From positions 23,751,749 through 23,815,748 of the forward strand of contig NC_133237.1 of assembly GCF_040436345.1 (NCBI RefSeq): DNA of 64,000 nt, written 5' to 3'. Positions 22,101-34,000 of this stretch are shown here, piece by piece; position 1 is the stretch's first letter; each line of letters opens with the position of its first letter. Position numbers and translations under genes: made by a program. The notes under the pieces were generated by a model, which made no database searches, was not told the origin of the DNA, and saw only the letters and a list, made by a program, of their open reading frames with translations. The DNA is from Pagrus major. Taxonomy: Eukaryota > Chordata > Actinopteri > Spariformes > Sparidae.

Positions 22101-24358
22101 GACTCTCATATAAATGCACCGTAACTTGAGAGGATACTCTGTCAGGCCGTGAGAGTTGACTCACATATAGCTACCTGGTCAGCAGAGGGAGATTCCATAA
22201 CTGTGGCGGCGGGGTCTCCCTCTGTCTGTCTGCAAAGAGAGGGTTCGTAAACCTAGATGTAGTCTGAGTGCCCTCCACCCCACAGAGTGAGGTATTAAAC
22301 CCAAGGTTTAGTGAATATCCACCCCGGTGACCCGTTTTTTCACACGGCTGAAGCTGCCTTTATGGGGCTTACAAGGGAGCTCACATGCAGGCTCCGCACA
22401 GCCAGACTACCCTCCATTCTGTCTGGGCTCTGCACTATTGACCAGGGAACACTGGCCTTATACTGCTCAGTTTGGCAAGGAACCATAATGTCAAGCCAGT
22501 GTGTAAAAGACAATGACAGTGAAAAAGTGTGTGTATGATACTGAGGATGGTAGAGATGATTCATGCCTGCTAATCAAGTGCTTTCATAGTCTTAATTTCA
22601 ATCAGAATGAAATTTAATCATCCTGTAACTTTTATTCAAAACATACCACAGCTGAAAAATGTTACTCCTCACTACACAGACTTCCTGTTTCAGATTCAGA
22701 AAATGGTTTTCCATCCAATATTTTATTATTCTTTATTATTATTCTACCCGTCCTGTTGGCAAAGGTGATGCATTGCACCCCTGAAAAAAAAAACATCCTG
22801 GTGGGAATTTAGAGTGTGGAGAAAGGTCTTGCCACAAAATTATTCTAAAGCCTCACGCTGAACATCTGGTCCATAACAGGAAGCTGTTCCAGAGAATTTC
22901 TTAAGGTTTCAAAACAAAAATAAATCCACAAGAAAAATCCACAAGATGCACTTGAGTTTATTGTTTCTAAATCCCCTCATTTCCATAACAGATTGAGACC
23001 AGGGAATCTCGAAACTGAAGGCGTACCTCCTGTTTTATTACATAGATAATGATTGGCAGGAGGGTGATCGCTTATTTTTTTAACAAGAAGTTTCAGGTAA
23101 TGAACTTAAAATATGACTCACAACTGAATTGAACTAGGTGCTTTACAAGGATTATGTGCTTCACCTTTAAAACTATTACGTTGAAATCTGACATCGGCTT
23201 TTTGAGCATCAGAGCGATCAATTTCGAATCTTTTTGAAGCGAAACATCCCTCCTAAACATTAAACATGCAAATGCTGAATAAACTTTTGCCTCGAAGGCA
23301 GTTTGGCCCAGATGAATTAGGGTGGGGGATGGGTCACATTTCAAAATTAGATTTGTTTTCTCGTTTGAATTGTTAGCCATCATCATGCGTCTTTTTGTCT
23401 ACCTCAACAGAGTAGATTAATTGCAAAAATTCTGAGATGTCTCCCCAAAACACATTTTGGATTTTTCTTTTTGTTTGTTTTCTTTTTGGATGCTAACTGC
23501 AGAAAAGATGCGAACAAATGCACAAGGTAACAGTGCTGTACGCTGTGGCCTTTTGCTTATACTGATGGAGAGTGAGGGAGGAGAGTTTGCCTGTCTGTAT
23601 GTGATGGGTGAGGTAATCAAAGCAAAGGATAAATTAAAAATATTTGGACAAGCCAGAGTTACTGCATGATGGGGGAGATGGAAAATAGCCCAGCGTGAGC
23701 GAGAAAAGCCTGCAAGATATCGTCTTACAATGCATGTATACATTTCATCCACACATTCTTCAAAATTAAGTAAATTACTTTAATACCCGAAGATCAGTGT
23801 GTGTCGACGTCAGTCAGCTAATCTGCTTCTGCCTTATTTCAACTATCTGGAGGTAAAATGGAACCAAGCTTCAAGTAGAGGGTTAAAAGAAAAATCAGCT
23901 CCCCCCTAATAAATGTATGAATTCCCCTAAAATCTTTATGCACGTTCCAAATTCTTGAACAAGATTATCTGTTACAATGCACACACCTGCTCTAGATATG
24001 GGGGTGTGTGTAGTGTAAGGCGCTGATGGACAGACTGCAGGGAAAACAAGGAGACATTGTTGCTGATCCGCTGAAGGTCACAGGCAGGATGCCAAGTCTG
24101 GCACCGACTCACACAACAAGGCAACTATCCATATGCAATGTATAGGGGACTAAATCAACACCATAGTGAATGAGCTGCTGACTATTAATTTGGATCTACA
24201 ATTACGGTCATTACACGAGGAGAGCAAATACGCTTTTTCATTCCATCGCTGAAAATGAACCCAGTGCTTCATTTATGATAAGCTATTGGCTCCACGTTTC
24301 CCACTCATTTTTCCAGATAAACGTCACACAATGGGACTTTCATCAAGCCAGTATCCCC

Positions 24359-24399
<41 letters not shown>

Positions 24400-24557
24400 C
24401 CCCCCCCCCTCTCTCTCTCCTCCAGATGTCAGGTACAGTGGGAGAGTCTGTGCTGCTGGATGCCGTCTGACACTTTTCAAAACAATGATAACAAGCTTCA
24501 GGCTCGTCCTTCAGCTGTCTACCCCTGGAGCTCCCACTGCAGGCACACCCACTGACC

Positions 24558-24617
<60 letters not shown>

Positions 24618-27495
24618 ATATGGCCTCAAAAATTACCGCAGAGTTGAGTCATCAAAAAACATGACATTTTACATTACATTTCACACAGCAAGCATTAACC
24701 ATGTTTTACATTGAAGCATATTGTGTTGGTGAGCACAGACATTGTACATCTATGGAGCAGAACAGCAGTATTCTGTAAGTGCTGCTAATTCAAATCAGAC
24801 TGTGAGCAGACGCAGTTTGAATGGTCCCATTTATCTAAATCCATAATTATGATTGTGAACAAATCTGCAACAATCAACTACAAATAATTTACATTAAAGA
24901 ATTATTAGAGGGAGAAAAGGGACGTTTAACTTCTCCACATAAGGACTCTCTGTATTATGTGCCGAGAACTTCAAGTTAATTATTTGAAATCGTAATAGCC
25001 CTTCAATGTCATCACAAATGCATGAAACACTTTTGCGAATTGTCAAAAACATTCTATATCAGTATGTTAGAGAACTTGATTTCAGCTATATCCAGATCTG
25101 GATTTATCTTTTAAAGTTTTTAAGTTGGTACGATTGAAAATAAATGTAAAAAATACAAAAATATCCATTAATTGTAGGCACACTTTTCATAAATCATATA
25201 TATTCATATTCAATATCTTGACAACAATCTCTGTAAGTTTGAGCAGAGGTTTTGCACACACCCCTCTACTTTGTCATGACAGACTTTGGGATCGAACATG
25301 AATTTACAATATAATAAAAGTATTTTTTGTTAGATATAACTTGGTTGTGGGGGTTCTCATATTGTCTCCTTTATAAGATCCAGCAACATGTGTCTATCCT
25401 CTGATTTAAGATGCATTCATGTTATTAGTGAACTTACTTTTCTTGAAATCTACATTAATTTATTCACAAACTGCCAAATCATTCTTTGTTGTTTGGTAAA
25501 ATGCAGCTGTTTCAGCCTAAAGGATGTAGTTTGCACTGTACAGATCAGGTGGTTTTCACTGGACTTGTTTCAAGATTTATGCTATTGTTCAGGTAAGTAA
25601 AAAAAAAACTGACCAGGTTATTCATTAGATAATCTCATATTAATTAGTGTGGCTAAAACACTCTCGCTCTCAGCATGCTGGGAATTAAAATCAGGCTTGT
25701 TCTTCTTCCTCTGACCTCATCACCTTCTGTTCAGTATTCTCAGTTTCACTTTACTTCCAATGCTTTAGCTAATTAATTGCTTAGGTTTCCCTGTGAGTTA
25801 CTGACACAAGCTGACCACATTAACATGTAACCTGGTAAATTGTGATCACGTCTATATCAAATTACTGACAATACAACAACAAACAAACAAAAAAAATCAA
25901 CACAATGTGTGAATTCAGCTTCCTCATGGGTATGAGGAGGCTGAGTGACATAACTTCAACTTGCTTTTGATTGGAGGAAATTGTGGCTGCACAACTGAAA
26001 CCAGTTCCCCCTCCACTGTAAATAAACACAGATTTGAGAAGTAAATACTTCATGCACTGTGCTGTACTGTAGTTTTGAGATACTGGTAGCGCATATTTAC
26101 CTTACTGTGAGACTATATTCTTAGTTATGCGTTTCTTTGCAGATTGAGAGTTTACTATTGATATGAGATAAATATAGTTGCAGTTGGGAGGAAATATGCA
26201 TGTCCAAAATTCATTAACTCTGAACAACAACCTCGTTTCAGCTCCAGAAGAAGGACACAAGTTTGTTATTGGTAGGAAATGATCTCCAACTGCTCTTGAA
26301 GTGACCCGAGAGGAAGCACTTCTTCCCCCGCTGCCCGCCTCTCCCGTGCTGCAGCCAGTGGAGCAACAACAAACAGTGAACCCACTTGTCTCGCCCAGTG
26401 TGTGTTTGCGTGTGCTCTTACTTTTCATAGTCGTGCTTGCAGTACAGCAGGCGGTCCCTGCAGTAACAGGTCCCGGTGAGCGCGCTCAAACACACGGCGC
26501 ACTTGACGCAGGTCTCGTGCCAGGAGCGCTCGTTCACGCGCAGCAGGAAGCGGTCGGCGATGGGAGACTCGCAGCCCGCACACAACTCTCCCCCTCCCCT
26601 GTACTCCGGACCTGGAGGGGGCACATCAGTGCGTGGATAGAGAGACGTTCAGGGCCGAAGACAGACTATTTAAAACGCTGGGGTCATGAGTCCAAATCTC
26701 CCCAAATCAACCCAACCCCAGAGGAAATGTTGGTTCTTTTCCCAAAAGGCCATCAGGAAAAACATGTGGTGTTTCACGTATATTTTTCTTTTTTGTGTGT
26801 TAAAATAGGCCACATGTTTGTGTGCATGTTTTACATAATTTGGCACAGAACTGCTGTCCCCAGTAACCCGCCCTGTGTTGTGCCCACACTGGTACAATAT
26901 TTTAAATAGTAAGATTCAAAAAGTCCCTCGAATATTCATTTGATTTATTCCCAAATAGGCTTAATGTGCACTGTAGCTTTATTATATCCTTTAAACAATT
27001 ATCTTGGTATTTTCCACCCCAATTGCAAAAAATCTGTATGGCTGTTTTAACGCTCTTTTGATCTCAATATATAACCTACAGTATATATAGACTAGCTATA
27101 AGTTATAGTCAACGTAAAGAACGCAACTTTTGTTTTTGACCTTTTTTCCTCCTGTGCTGTTCCTCTAATATTACAATCATATTTCCGCACTGTTAGTAAA
27201 TCAGTAGTGAGTCTCCTGACATAAGCTTAATATTCCTTTATAGAGATTTAAATTGCATCAACTGAATTCGACATGATGCGAATCTATGTCATGGTATTTC
27301 TTTGTTGTGGGATTATAATATTCTTAATCATCTATACTAAATTTATCTCAAGGCTTGGTCATTTTTATCTGTCGTAATAATCTTCAATGTTTCGTTTGGC
27401 TCTCGTGCAACAAACTGTCTGCTAACACACTCACCAAAAGGCGTTGAGGATGGAGGCTGCTGCAGACAGGACTGCTGGCTTTCCTCTGTTTTCAT
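13172..27495 (-). CDS. lmx1al: LMX1-type LIM-homeodomain transcription factor (lmx1a-like)
   Basis: Coding exons: 27435-27495, 26422-26611, 15419-15651, 14548-14711, 14290-14367, 14077-14197, 13819-13974, 13172-13329; 1161 nt, 386 aa (human LMX1A 382). LIM1 (about residues 31-83) and LIM2 (about 90-143) have the Cys/His zinc ligands. A Gly-rich acidic linker leads to the homeodomain (about 188-247) with [20 protein letters not shown] and WFQNQRAK. A run of about nine Gln follows. The C-terminus [18 protein letters not shown] and the FHDLDSD motif are closest to LMX1A rather than LMX1B. LIM1 is clearly diverged from both. Family role: nuclear activator of dorsal neural, dopaminergic, hindbrain and limb patterning genes. 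The ATG at 27495 follows a good acceptor near 27531, so a non-coding first exon is likely upstream. The symbol follows zebrafish usage and is tentative. Confidence 0.9.
14938..15012. repeat. AT-rich (TAA)n-like simple repeat
   Basis: An imperfect ATT/TAA trinucleotide tract in the intron between the LIM2 exon and the first homeodomain exon. The two halves are partly complementary and could fold back on themselves. Confidence 0.85.
15963..15976 (+). promoter_or_regulatory. Candidate CTCF site in LMX1-like intron
   Basis: ACAGCAGGTGGCAG matches the CTCF core consensus CCASYAGRKGGCRS at 13 of 14 positions by eye. Confidence 0.4.
18025..18582 (+). repeat. Dispersed repeat family A, copy 2
   Basis: Second copy of the family seen at 6765-7316, inside the long LMX1-like intron. 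The two copies have many substitutions and small gaps, so they are old or inserted independently from different subfamily members. Confidence 0.85.
24360..24613. repeat. Cluster of (CT)n, C-run and (CA)n simple repeats
   Basis: A (CT)n run at 24360-24391, a C-run with further CT near 24400-24420, and a (CA)n run near 24559-24613 lie within 260 bp inside the long LMX1-like intron. The intervening 120 bp is of ordinary composition. Confidence 0.9.
26612..27434 (-). other. Intron 1 of the LMX1-like coding region
   Basis: An AT-rich intron between the short N-terminal coding exon and the LIM1 exon. The flanking splice sites are clear. I see no coding signal, repeat family or structured RNA in it. 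The plus-strand open frame that crosses the LIM1 exon is a shadow of that exon. Confidence 0.6.
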
Positions 27496-27715
27496 CCCTT
27501 CTCTCCTTCCCTCAGTGTGATCGCTAGAAAGACAAAAAATAAAATGCTCCATTTCGATCTGAGATATCAGCTGAAGTAAAATTCCCTGAAATAAAAGGGA
27601 ATTATTAAGGTTAAATGTCGGCCGATGTACACAGATTATGAAAACCAGTCACTTAAAAAAAAAATTAAGGTATTTTCAAGGAGACATTTTGAGTTACCAA
27701 AATATAAATGGCTGA

Positions 27716-27790
<75 letters not shown>

Positions 27791-30300
27791 AACCAACACA
27801 CACACACCAACACACACACACCTTGGATTTTATTAAGGTTTTAAGGGCAGAAAAAAAAAATTAGAAAACATCAAGAACAACACATATTTCTGATAATTTA
27901 ATAAAAATCCAGATAAAAATAATTTCCTCGGCCTTTGAGCATCAAAGAACAGACCGCATACATTCATTTCTGGTTGAGTTGAGGTTATATAGTTCAGGGC
28001 CCTAAATTTAGTCAGCTGCTATTTAAAAAGTGTTTGTCAGCCTATAAATATCAGTCAACATTAATAAGTAAAAAATTAAACAATAAAAAAAAGAGGAGAA
28101 CATTTGTGAAAATGCCAAAAAGAAAAAAGAAGCAGGCTACGTTCTCACATATGTAGCCTATATGATTTTCCGTTCAGAGAGTCCCAGTATCAATTAAGGA
28201 ATTTGTGTTTAAATTATTTTGAAAATAGTCACGTTTTCTCTAAAATGTGCGGTCAGCAATTTAATTAAATTAGTGTACGGCTGTTATAATAATTTGTACA
28301 ACTGTTTCATTAATGTGACTATATTAAGTATCACAGAGGAAACAGCTGACGGCATTTTGTGTCCTTCAATGTTCTCTTTTAAAAGTCGACAAGTCCAGAG
28401 AAAAATATGTTGGCTGGAGATACAAAGACAAAAAATAATCTTTAATGTTTCCAAAGACACTTTAACGCAGATTGTTAGCTGTGGTCTCATCAGACTCAGC
28501 TGTGCTTATTTTATGAGCCTCGCTAAATCTAATATGTATCCTGATATCTAAAGCTCATATTCAAACTGGATATTAAATTATATTTAGACTTTTTCTTTTT
28601 ATTGTGATATTTGTTGAGAATCCTTATTCTTTAAAATACTATAATTTTGGGTGGCTTGGACAGCGGGTCTGTAAAATACACTAAATATTAAATAGACTAT
28701 TGAATGCCGGGTAATTGCCGCATTGCCACAGACAATTAAATAATGAAATAAAACAAATGAATTATGTAAATACAGCTAATCTGATTTGATGTTTTCCCTA
28801 ATTGCGGGTTGAATACATTACTGACACATTTGTGTAATGCATCGATAATCACATGTTGAGACTAACAGCCTGACACTCAGAAAAAAAAAATCTTTCATGA
28901 AGATTTAATTTAGTTTGCTGCAGATCACCTGGAGCTACAATCAAAGGAAATATAATTGTCATATCATATGAGGATCAGTAAATTGTTCTGTAAAGTTGAT
29001 GCATAATAAAGATTTACCTTCAAAGAAACATCACACAGCTTTTCTCGGTTTGAAGATAATGACCAACCTTTTTGTGCCCAAGAATTGAAACCACAACAAG
29101 CAGAGAAAAAAAGATGTCTATGATAGTTAAGTTCAAAAAGCTGTTGAAATGACCAGGTCGGTCCGGCTGCTCTCAGAAGTGAAAGTTGAGTTGTTATGCG
29201 TCTGTTTGGGTCCAACAGCGGAGGTGACTCCTCCACTCATAAACCAGCTGAAACTAATGAGCTAATGAAATATTATCCACGATAAGCATCGTTGATACTG
29301 AATCACCAACTGAAACCAAACCTCTAATAAAAGCGTTTGTCTTTTACATGATCTCAGGCTGTTGGTTTGGATTAACAGACCAAATCAAAGATCATAATTT
29401 ACTGGATAGCAAGGTCACCGTGACTTCGTCTTCCTCATTTTTTTTTTTTTTTACCTGAGCATTTAAAAAAGAAAAACGAAACGCCAGATAACATCAGACC
29501 AAAGCAAGCGCTGCTGCAGGACTGACAGACACACAACTAATTTAAAAATGATTTAGAAATCACAAGTCTGCCTCCACTGACAACCTGTTCTTGAGTTGCG
29601 GAGTCCTACCTTGAGGTGAAACACACTCCTCCAGAAATCTCGGTTGGCAACATTAAAACCTGGGGAAACTTTCGGCCAGTAAATGAATCAGACGCGTTTA
29701 CAGATGCTTCACCTGTATCTCACAGTCCGGCGCGCATGTTGCCTACGGTAAAAATCCAAATACCATGATGACCCAAACTATTGTCTATTGTCTCTCCTGT
29801 TTTCTCCGCCAGCCGTGTGTGCGCTCCGACTTGTTTTGTGCGTAAAAAAGGCGCAGAGGGAGGAGATGGACAGACAGGGAGGGAGGGAGAAGGTGCGGAA
29901 GATGATGGGGGAAGATGAGCGATGATGCAGCCTATTGATAACTCAGATGAGGATGATCTTTTGCATTTGTGTTCAGTGTTGGACGGAGACTTTAAAGGGC
30001 GCAGTTCATAAGTGAAAAGACTTGCAGTGAGATATTAATCCCCCTCCACATTAGAAAAACCTTTTTTTTTATTAACCCTAATATCTTATTATTATGCTTA
30101 AACTGCCGGATATGGGTGAAATATTATCAAAAGGACAAAGACAAATGAAGATGAGAGCAGGTACAGTCAACTGTAATTCAGCCTATCTAGACATCAGAAA
30201 ATGTGTTGGCCACTACACTCTAAACAAGTCCCAGGATGAAAAGGCTGGTGTGGAAGTAGGAACAGTGACATTTAAAAACATGTTATGAGAAATAACTGGT
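27496..30300 (-). promoter_or_regulatory. 5' flank of the LMX1-like gene, with a possible non-coding first exon
   Basis: Upstream of the first coding exon lie a perfect (CA)n tract (27719-27786), then AT-rich sequence. A good minus-strand splice donor, CAAG followed by GTAGGA, sits at 29608-29609, so a non-coding exon could run leftward from about 29830 to 29610. Vertebrate LMX1A genes have such an untranslated first exon. The GC-richer, G/A-rich stretch near 29800-29900 would then be the promoter. This model rests on one donor and on family knowledge. A non-repetitive AT-rich block at 28650-28850 with several TAAT cores could be regulatory. Confidence 0.35.
27719..27786. repeat. (CA)n microsatellite
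   Basis: An uninterrupted CA dinucleotide run of about 68 bp, followed by a degenerate CA-rich tail to about 27822. It produces the low-complexity open frames seen on both strands here. Confidence 0.95.
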
Positions 30301-31069
30301 TTCTTGCCTCCTACTATTGTGTCTGGCATGTTTCCCCCACACAAGGAGAAGACCGCCCCCTTGTGGCGTCAGAGGACAGGTGCACCAAACAAAATGAGTG
30401 AAAAGATGACTTCACTGACACCAAAGAAGGCATATATTTGTTTATGTACTACAAAAAGTTCCATCTGGAGCCCATAAAACATTTTAAAATCACAGCAAAA
30501 AGATGTCAAAAATATCTAAAATATACAACACTTGATGGCATTTGTTTGTTTTTGTTTTTGTTTTTTTTCTTCAGATTTTCATTATAGTTTGTTCAGGACA
30601 AAACCTGAAAGGACTTGATACTTATGTGCTAGTTTGCACCTCTTTACCTGCCTGTTATATTCAAATACGCTACAATATTTCAGAAGTGATAAATACGTGA
30701 AATACTCTTGTCTGCGCTGGGTATTAGACAGCTGGATGGTCAACAGATCAAAACCTTAAAGAGGATTAGTGGTAATAAAGCCGTGGCATCCAAGGAGGCA
30801 TCAGGCCTGAACTTTTCAACTGTGTTTCCTCGAACAGTGACTCGAATGTGAGTTAGAAACATTTAATCTTTTTGTAACTGAATCTTAATTTGAGTTATAC
30901 ATTTCTGTTACAGGTGAAATATTTGTACGTGGAATATGGAAGCATTTGATGAATGAAAACAGCATAGTAGTAGCAGTCCTTACACACAATAAAGTAATAT
31001 TTATAATTTTACATCTCCAGTGTTTGTGTGAATGGTATTCCAGTAACTGTCTGCAGATTTCTGTCTTTT
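30301..31069. other. Intergenic region and gmip 3' UTR
   Basis: The gmip stop codon is at 31070-31072, so its 3' UTR runs leftward into this stretch. No coding potential was seen. It contains a T/G-rich low-complexity run near 30538-30570 and a CTCF-like motif at 30353-30366. The boundary between the gmip 3' UTR and the LMX1-like 5' flank cannot be fixed. Confidence 0.45.
30353..30366 (-). promoter_or_regulatory. Candidate CTCF site between the LMX1-like gene and gmip
   Basis: The minus strand reads CCACAAGGGGGCGG, 13 of 14 positions of the CTCF core consensus by eye. Confidence 0.4.
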
Positions 31070-34000
31070 TCAGACAAACAGCTGCTCATCCTTCCCTGAG
31101 TGACTGCGTCTTAATTTCAGGCCGGACAGGATCTTCTGGGCTGGTGAGGACAGGTTGTGGTCAATATGAATTGTCCTTGGTGACTGACACAGAACCCGAC
31201 TCTGTCCAGCACTCGGTCTGTTATTGGGCAGACTTAAGTTCTGATCAGCTTGACACCCAGCCACCACCTCCTGAGGAGACTCCTGTGTTGTACTGGATGA
31301 TGCAGCTGATTGTAATGTTGAGTCCAGTCCCAGCATGTACTGCACAACCTCTCGGGGGCTCGGTGGGACATCCACTTTACCTTCTGCGGCATTGGTGGCC
31401 TGGTGGGTCTGGTGGGTGTGCTCGTAGTGAACATCTAAGTTTTGGGAACGTCTCTGCGCCCCCAGCTCTGGAGAGGAGCTGCAGCTGCTGTCTGCACTCC
31501 CTGGACTGCACCTTGCTGGTGCTGCAGGTTGTCTGACTGCACGACCTGGGTTGGGGAGTCGGGTTCCAGGGGTATGATGTCGGTAATACTTCACAGGCTG
31601 TCTGGTGAAGCGATAGTGCGACTGGGTCGCCAAATCGGAGTCTGGTTCCCCCTCTGGCTCCCCCTGAGGATGGCTGGATGCTCCTCTCACAGCCAGGACT
31701 GAGGCAGAGGAGGGAGAACAAGCATGCGATTCATCCAAGTGGTACAAACACAAGCTATTGATTTTATAATCTTGGCTTTCCCTGCATAATGTTTATTTTT
31801 TCAAGACCTAAACTTTACAACAGATAGCAAAACTCTGACTGAAAATGTAGGTTAAAGATTCAGAGATCTTCTGGAAATACATGCTGCAGAGGTTTCAAAC
31901 TAATTCTACTATGTTGCAATTGAGTTGAGATGTGTTTTGCAAGAAGCCTTAAAGCTGCTTTATGTTGTAGCCACAGAGTAAAGCAAGCAAAGAAGATATG
32001 GAAGCTCACACCCCCAGGAAAGCAAAAAACTAAATCTTATTTTGCAAGTTTGTTTAAAAAGAAAAATGTAACCAAGACTCAAAATGAAACACCAAGATAT
32101 CTGACAAAACTATCAACACAGTGGTACAAATCACAAACCATTTGCCTCAGTTCCCAACAACGGCAAAGCAATATTGCTACAGATGAACAGAATTCGATGG
32201 CGTCAGAGAAAAAAGTGGAAGGAAGTCTAATCTCTATAAATAACTAGAGGAAACAAGTGAAGTAAGAAAAAATAGAGCTACAGCAGACCCTTGAGGAACT
32301 CTGTATGTGGTGTTTAGGAAGATACTACTTAAAGGAAGGAACATAAACCTGAACAAACAACCTGTTTGTGAGAAATAAAGCAAACAACAAGGACATGTAT
32401 GTATAATACCTATTAGATCTCCAGTAGATTAATTAAAACATGTTCTCGAGCAACAGAGGTACAAGCTGACAATAAACAATAAACTATAACTAGTTATACC
32501 AACTAAAAACTGTACTAATCATCAACACTATGAACTACTTCGACTATTAACTTATTCACCTATTCTAGTCGGTAACTGCTCTATTACTACATCCCGCCTA
32601 CCTGCTCTCTCATTGGCTTCAGAGCTGAGCTGGTCCACTGCCTCATTGGATGAAGACTTGTCAGATATATAACCTTCGCTTGACTCTCTCTTGATTGTTC
32701 GATTCTGTTGAAATGACACAAGTTGAGTGGTGGGTTTCTGTAAGTATTTACAGACCACGTCAAAACCTGAAATACTGCAGCATGACAGTATGAGAAAGTG
32801 GTTCTGACAGGGGGTGGTGATGAATAAATGTAGGATGACTTATATCAAGTGCAAATTTAACTCTTGTCCAGGACATTTTAAACTGTTAACACCCTTTTTA
32901 ACCTTCCTGAAGGACAATCTATTTTATGTTTGTGGGGTTACAGTGGAGTCAACTCTTTTTTGCTGATAAGCAATAGCAGTGAAATGTTCAAGTAAAGCTT
33001 GAAGGAAGGCCTGTGCAGGTCAGAATCCAGAGAGCAGTAGAGATGCAGAAGCTGTCCAGCGTGTTAATCCTGACTCCTGAGTAAATGTGAGGTGAAGGTG
33101 CCAGGTGCTAAGCCTCTTAAAACAACAGGTAAATTAATCAGGAACAGTAGCTCAGGTTCAAGCACACTCAGAACTGTGTGTGTGCTAAGCAACAGCTAAT
33201 GATCTGACTGCTACAGCTCCTACAGATACTGATCAAAATGCTACACTGTGAAGATCCTGCACACTTGAATACAGCAGCAAGTCTCCGTGAGCGTGAACGT
33301 TTTCTCTCTGCTGTACTTACTTCTAGTGAGTGTGGACGCTCTCTGGAGGAGGTTTCATGTTCCGAGCCAGCGTAAACTTCCCCATCTAGGGGACAGGAAG
33401 CTCTGGGAGGGGTGTCTGGAAGAGGTGCAGTGGGGACTGGGGGAGGGGGCGTACTGGATCGTTGCTGAACTCCAAAAACCTTGTCATGGTGTGTAATGAG
33501 GAACTCAACAAGTACAGCCTGATAACTGGTCTCCAGTAGGGCAATCATTGGCATGTCTGTAGACACCAGAGGGCGCAATAGTGTTGGCCCGAACACTATA
33601 CCCAAATTGCTGGGGGTCATCTTGTTCTCCTCGTTCTCTGAGACTCTGTGAAGACAGAGAGGAGACAATTTCAAGAAGAGGTTCATGAAAGTTGAAGAGA
33701 AATCTACTGGGAGGGTTGGATAAAATGTTACTGCATCCTCACCTTTGCAGGTGACATATGAGGTGCTGCAAGGTGCTGTAGCAATATGAAGGGAGCTTCT
33801 GTAGTAGCTTTTGCAGGTTGTCAATGATGTCCATTATCTCATTAGTGTCTGGTGTCATCTCCCTTTCACTGAGGTGCTGAATGCTCTTTCCCACCCCGAT
33901 GAAAGAGGTGTACAGGTCAAAGGTTAGTAAGGGCTCTGGGAGCTGGGAGAGAGTGAGAATTGAGAGGTTAGTCATTGAGATCAGAGTGAAAATCAATGAC

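Larger units (their letters stand above)
15652..26421 (-). other. 10.8 kb intron between the two LIM-domain exons of the LMX1-like gene
   Basis: No gene is seen on either strand. The intron holds CA-rich stretches (16540-16630, 19800-19980), a (CT)n tract at 24360-24391, a (CA)n tract near 24559-24613, one copy of a dispersed repeat (18025-18582) and a CTCF-like motif (15963-15976). Between these, stretches near 21640-22000, 23800-24290 and 24780-25080 are non-repetitive, of mixed composition and dotted with TAAT/ATTA homeodomain cores. Long introns of developmental regulators often carry enhancers; that is an inference here, not a sequence proof. Confidence 0.6.

Noticed and set aside
24275-24664. 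129-codon open frame over simple repeats
   Set aside because: Ser-Leu and Thr-His repeats come from (CT)n and (CA)n tracts, not from a gene.
26301-26909. 202-codon plus-strand open frame
   Set aside because: Antisense shadow of the LIM1 exon of the LMX1-like gene; GC-rich coding exons often leave open opposite frames.
28219-28551. 110-codon plus-strand open frame upstream of the LMX1-like gene
   Set aside because: AT-rich, no recognisable domain, no good splice sites or start context; consistent with chance.
30946-31536. 196-codon plus-strand open frame
   Set aside because: It lies antisense to the last gmip exon, whose minus-strand frame is supported by phase, splice site and a human-like RQPVKY tail. 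No splice or homology support on the plus strand.
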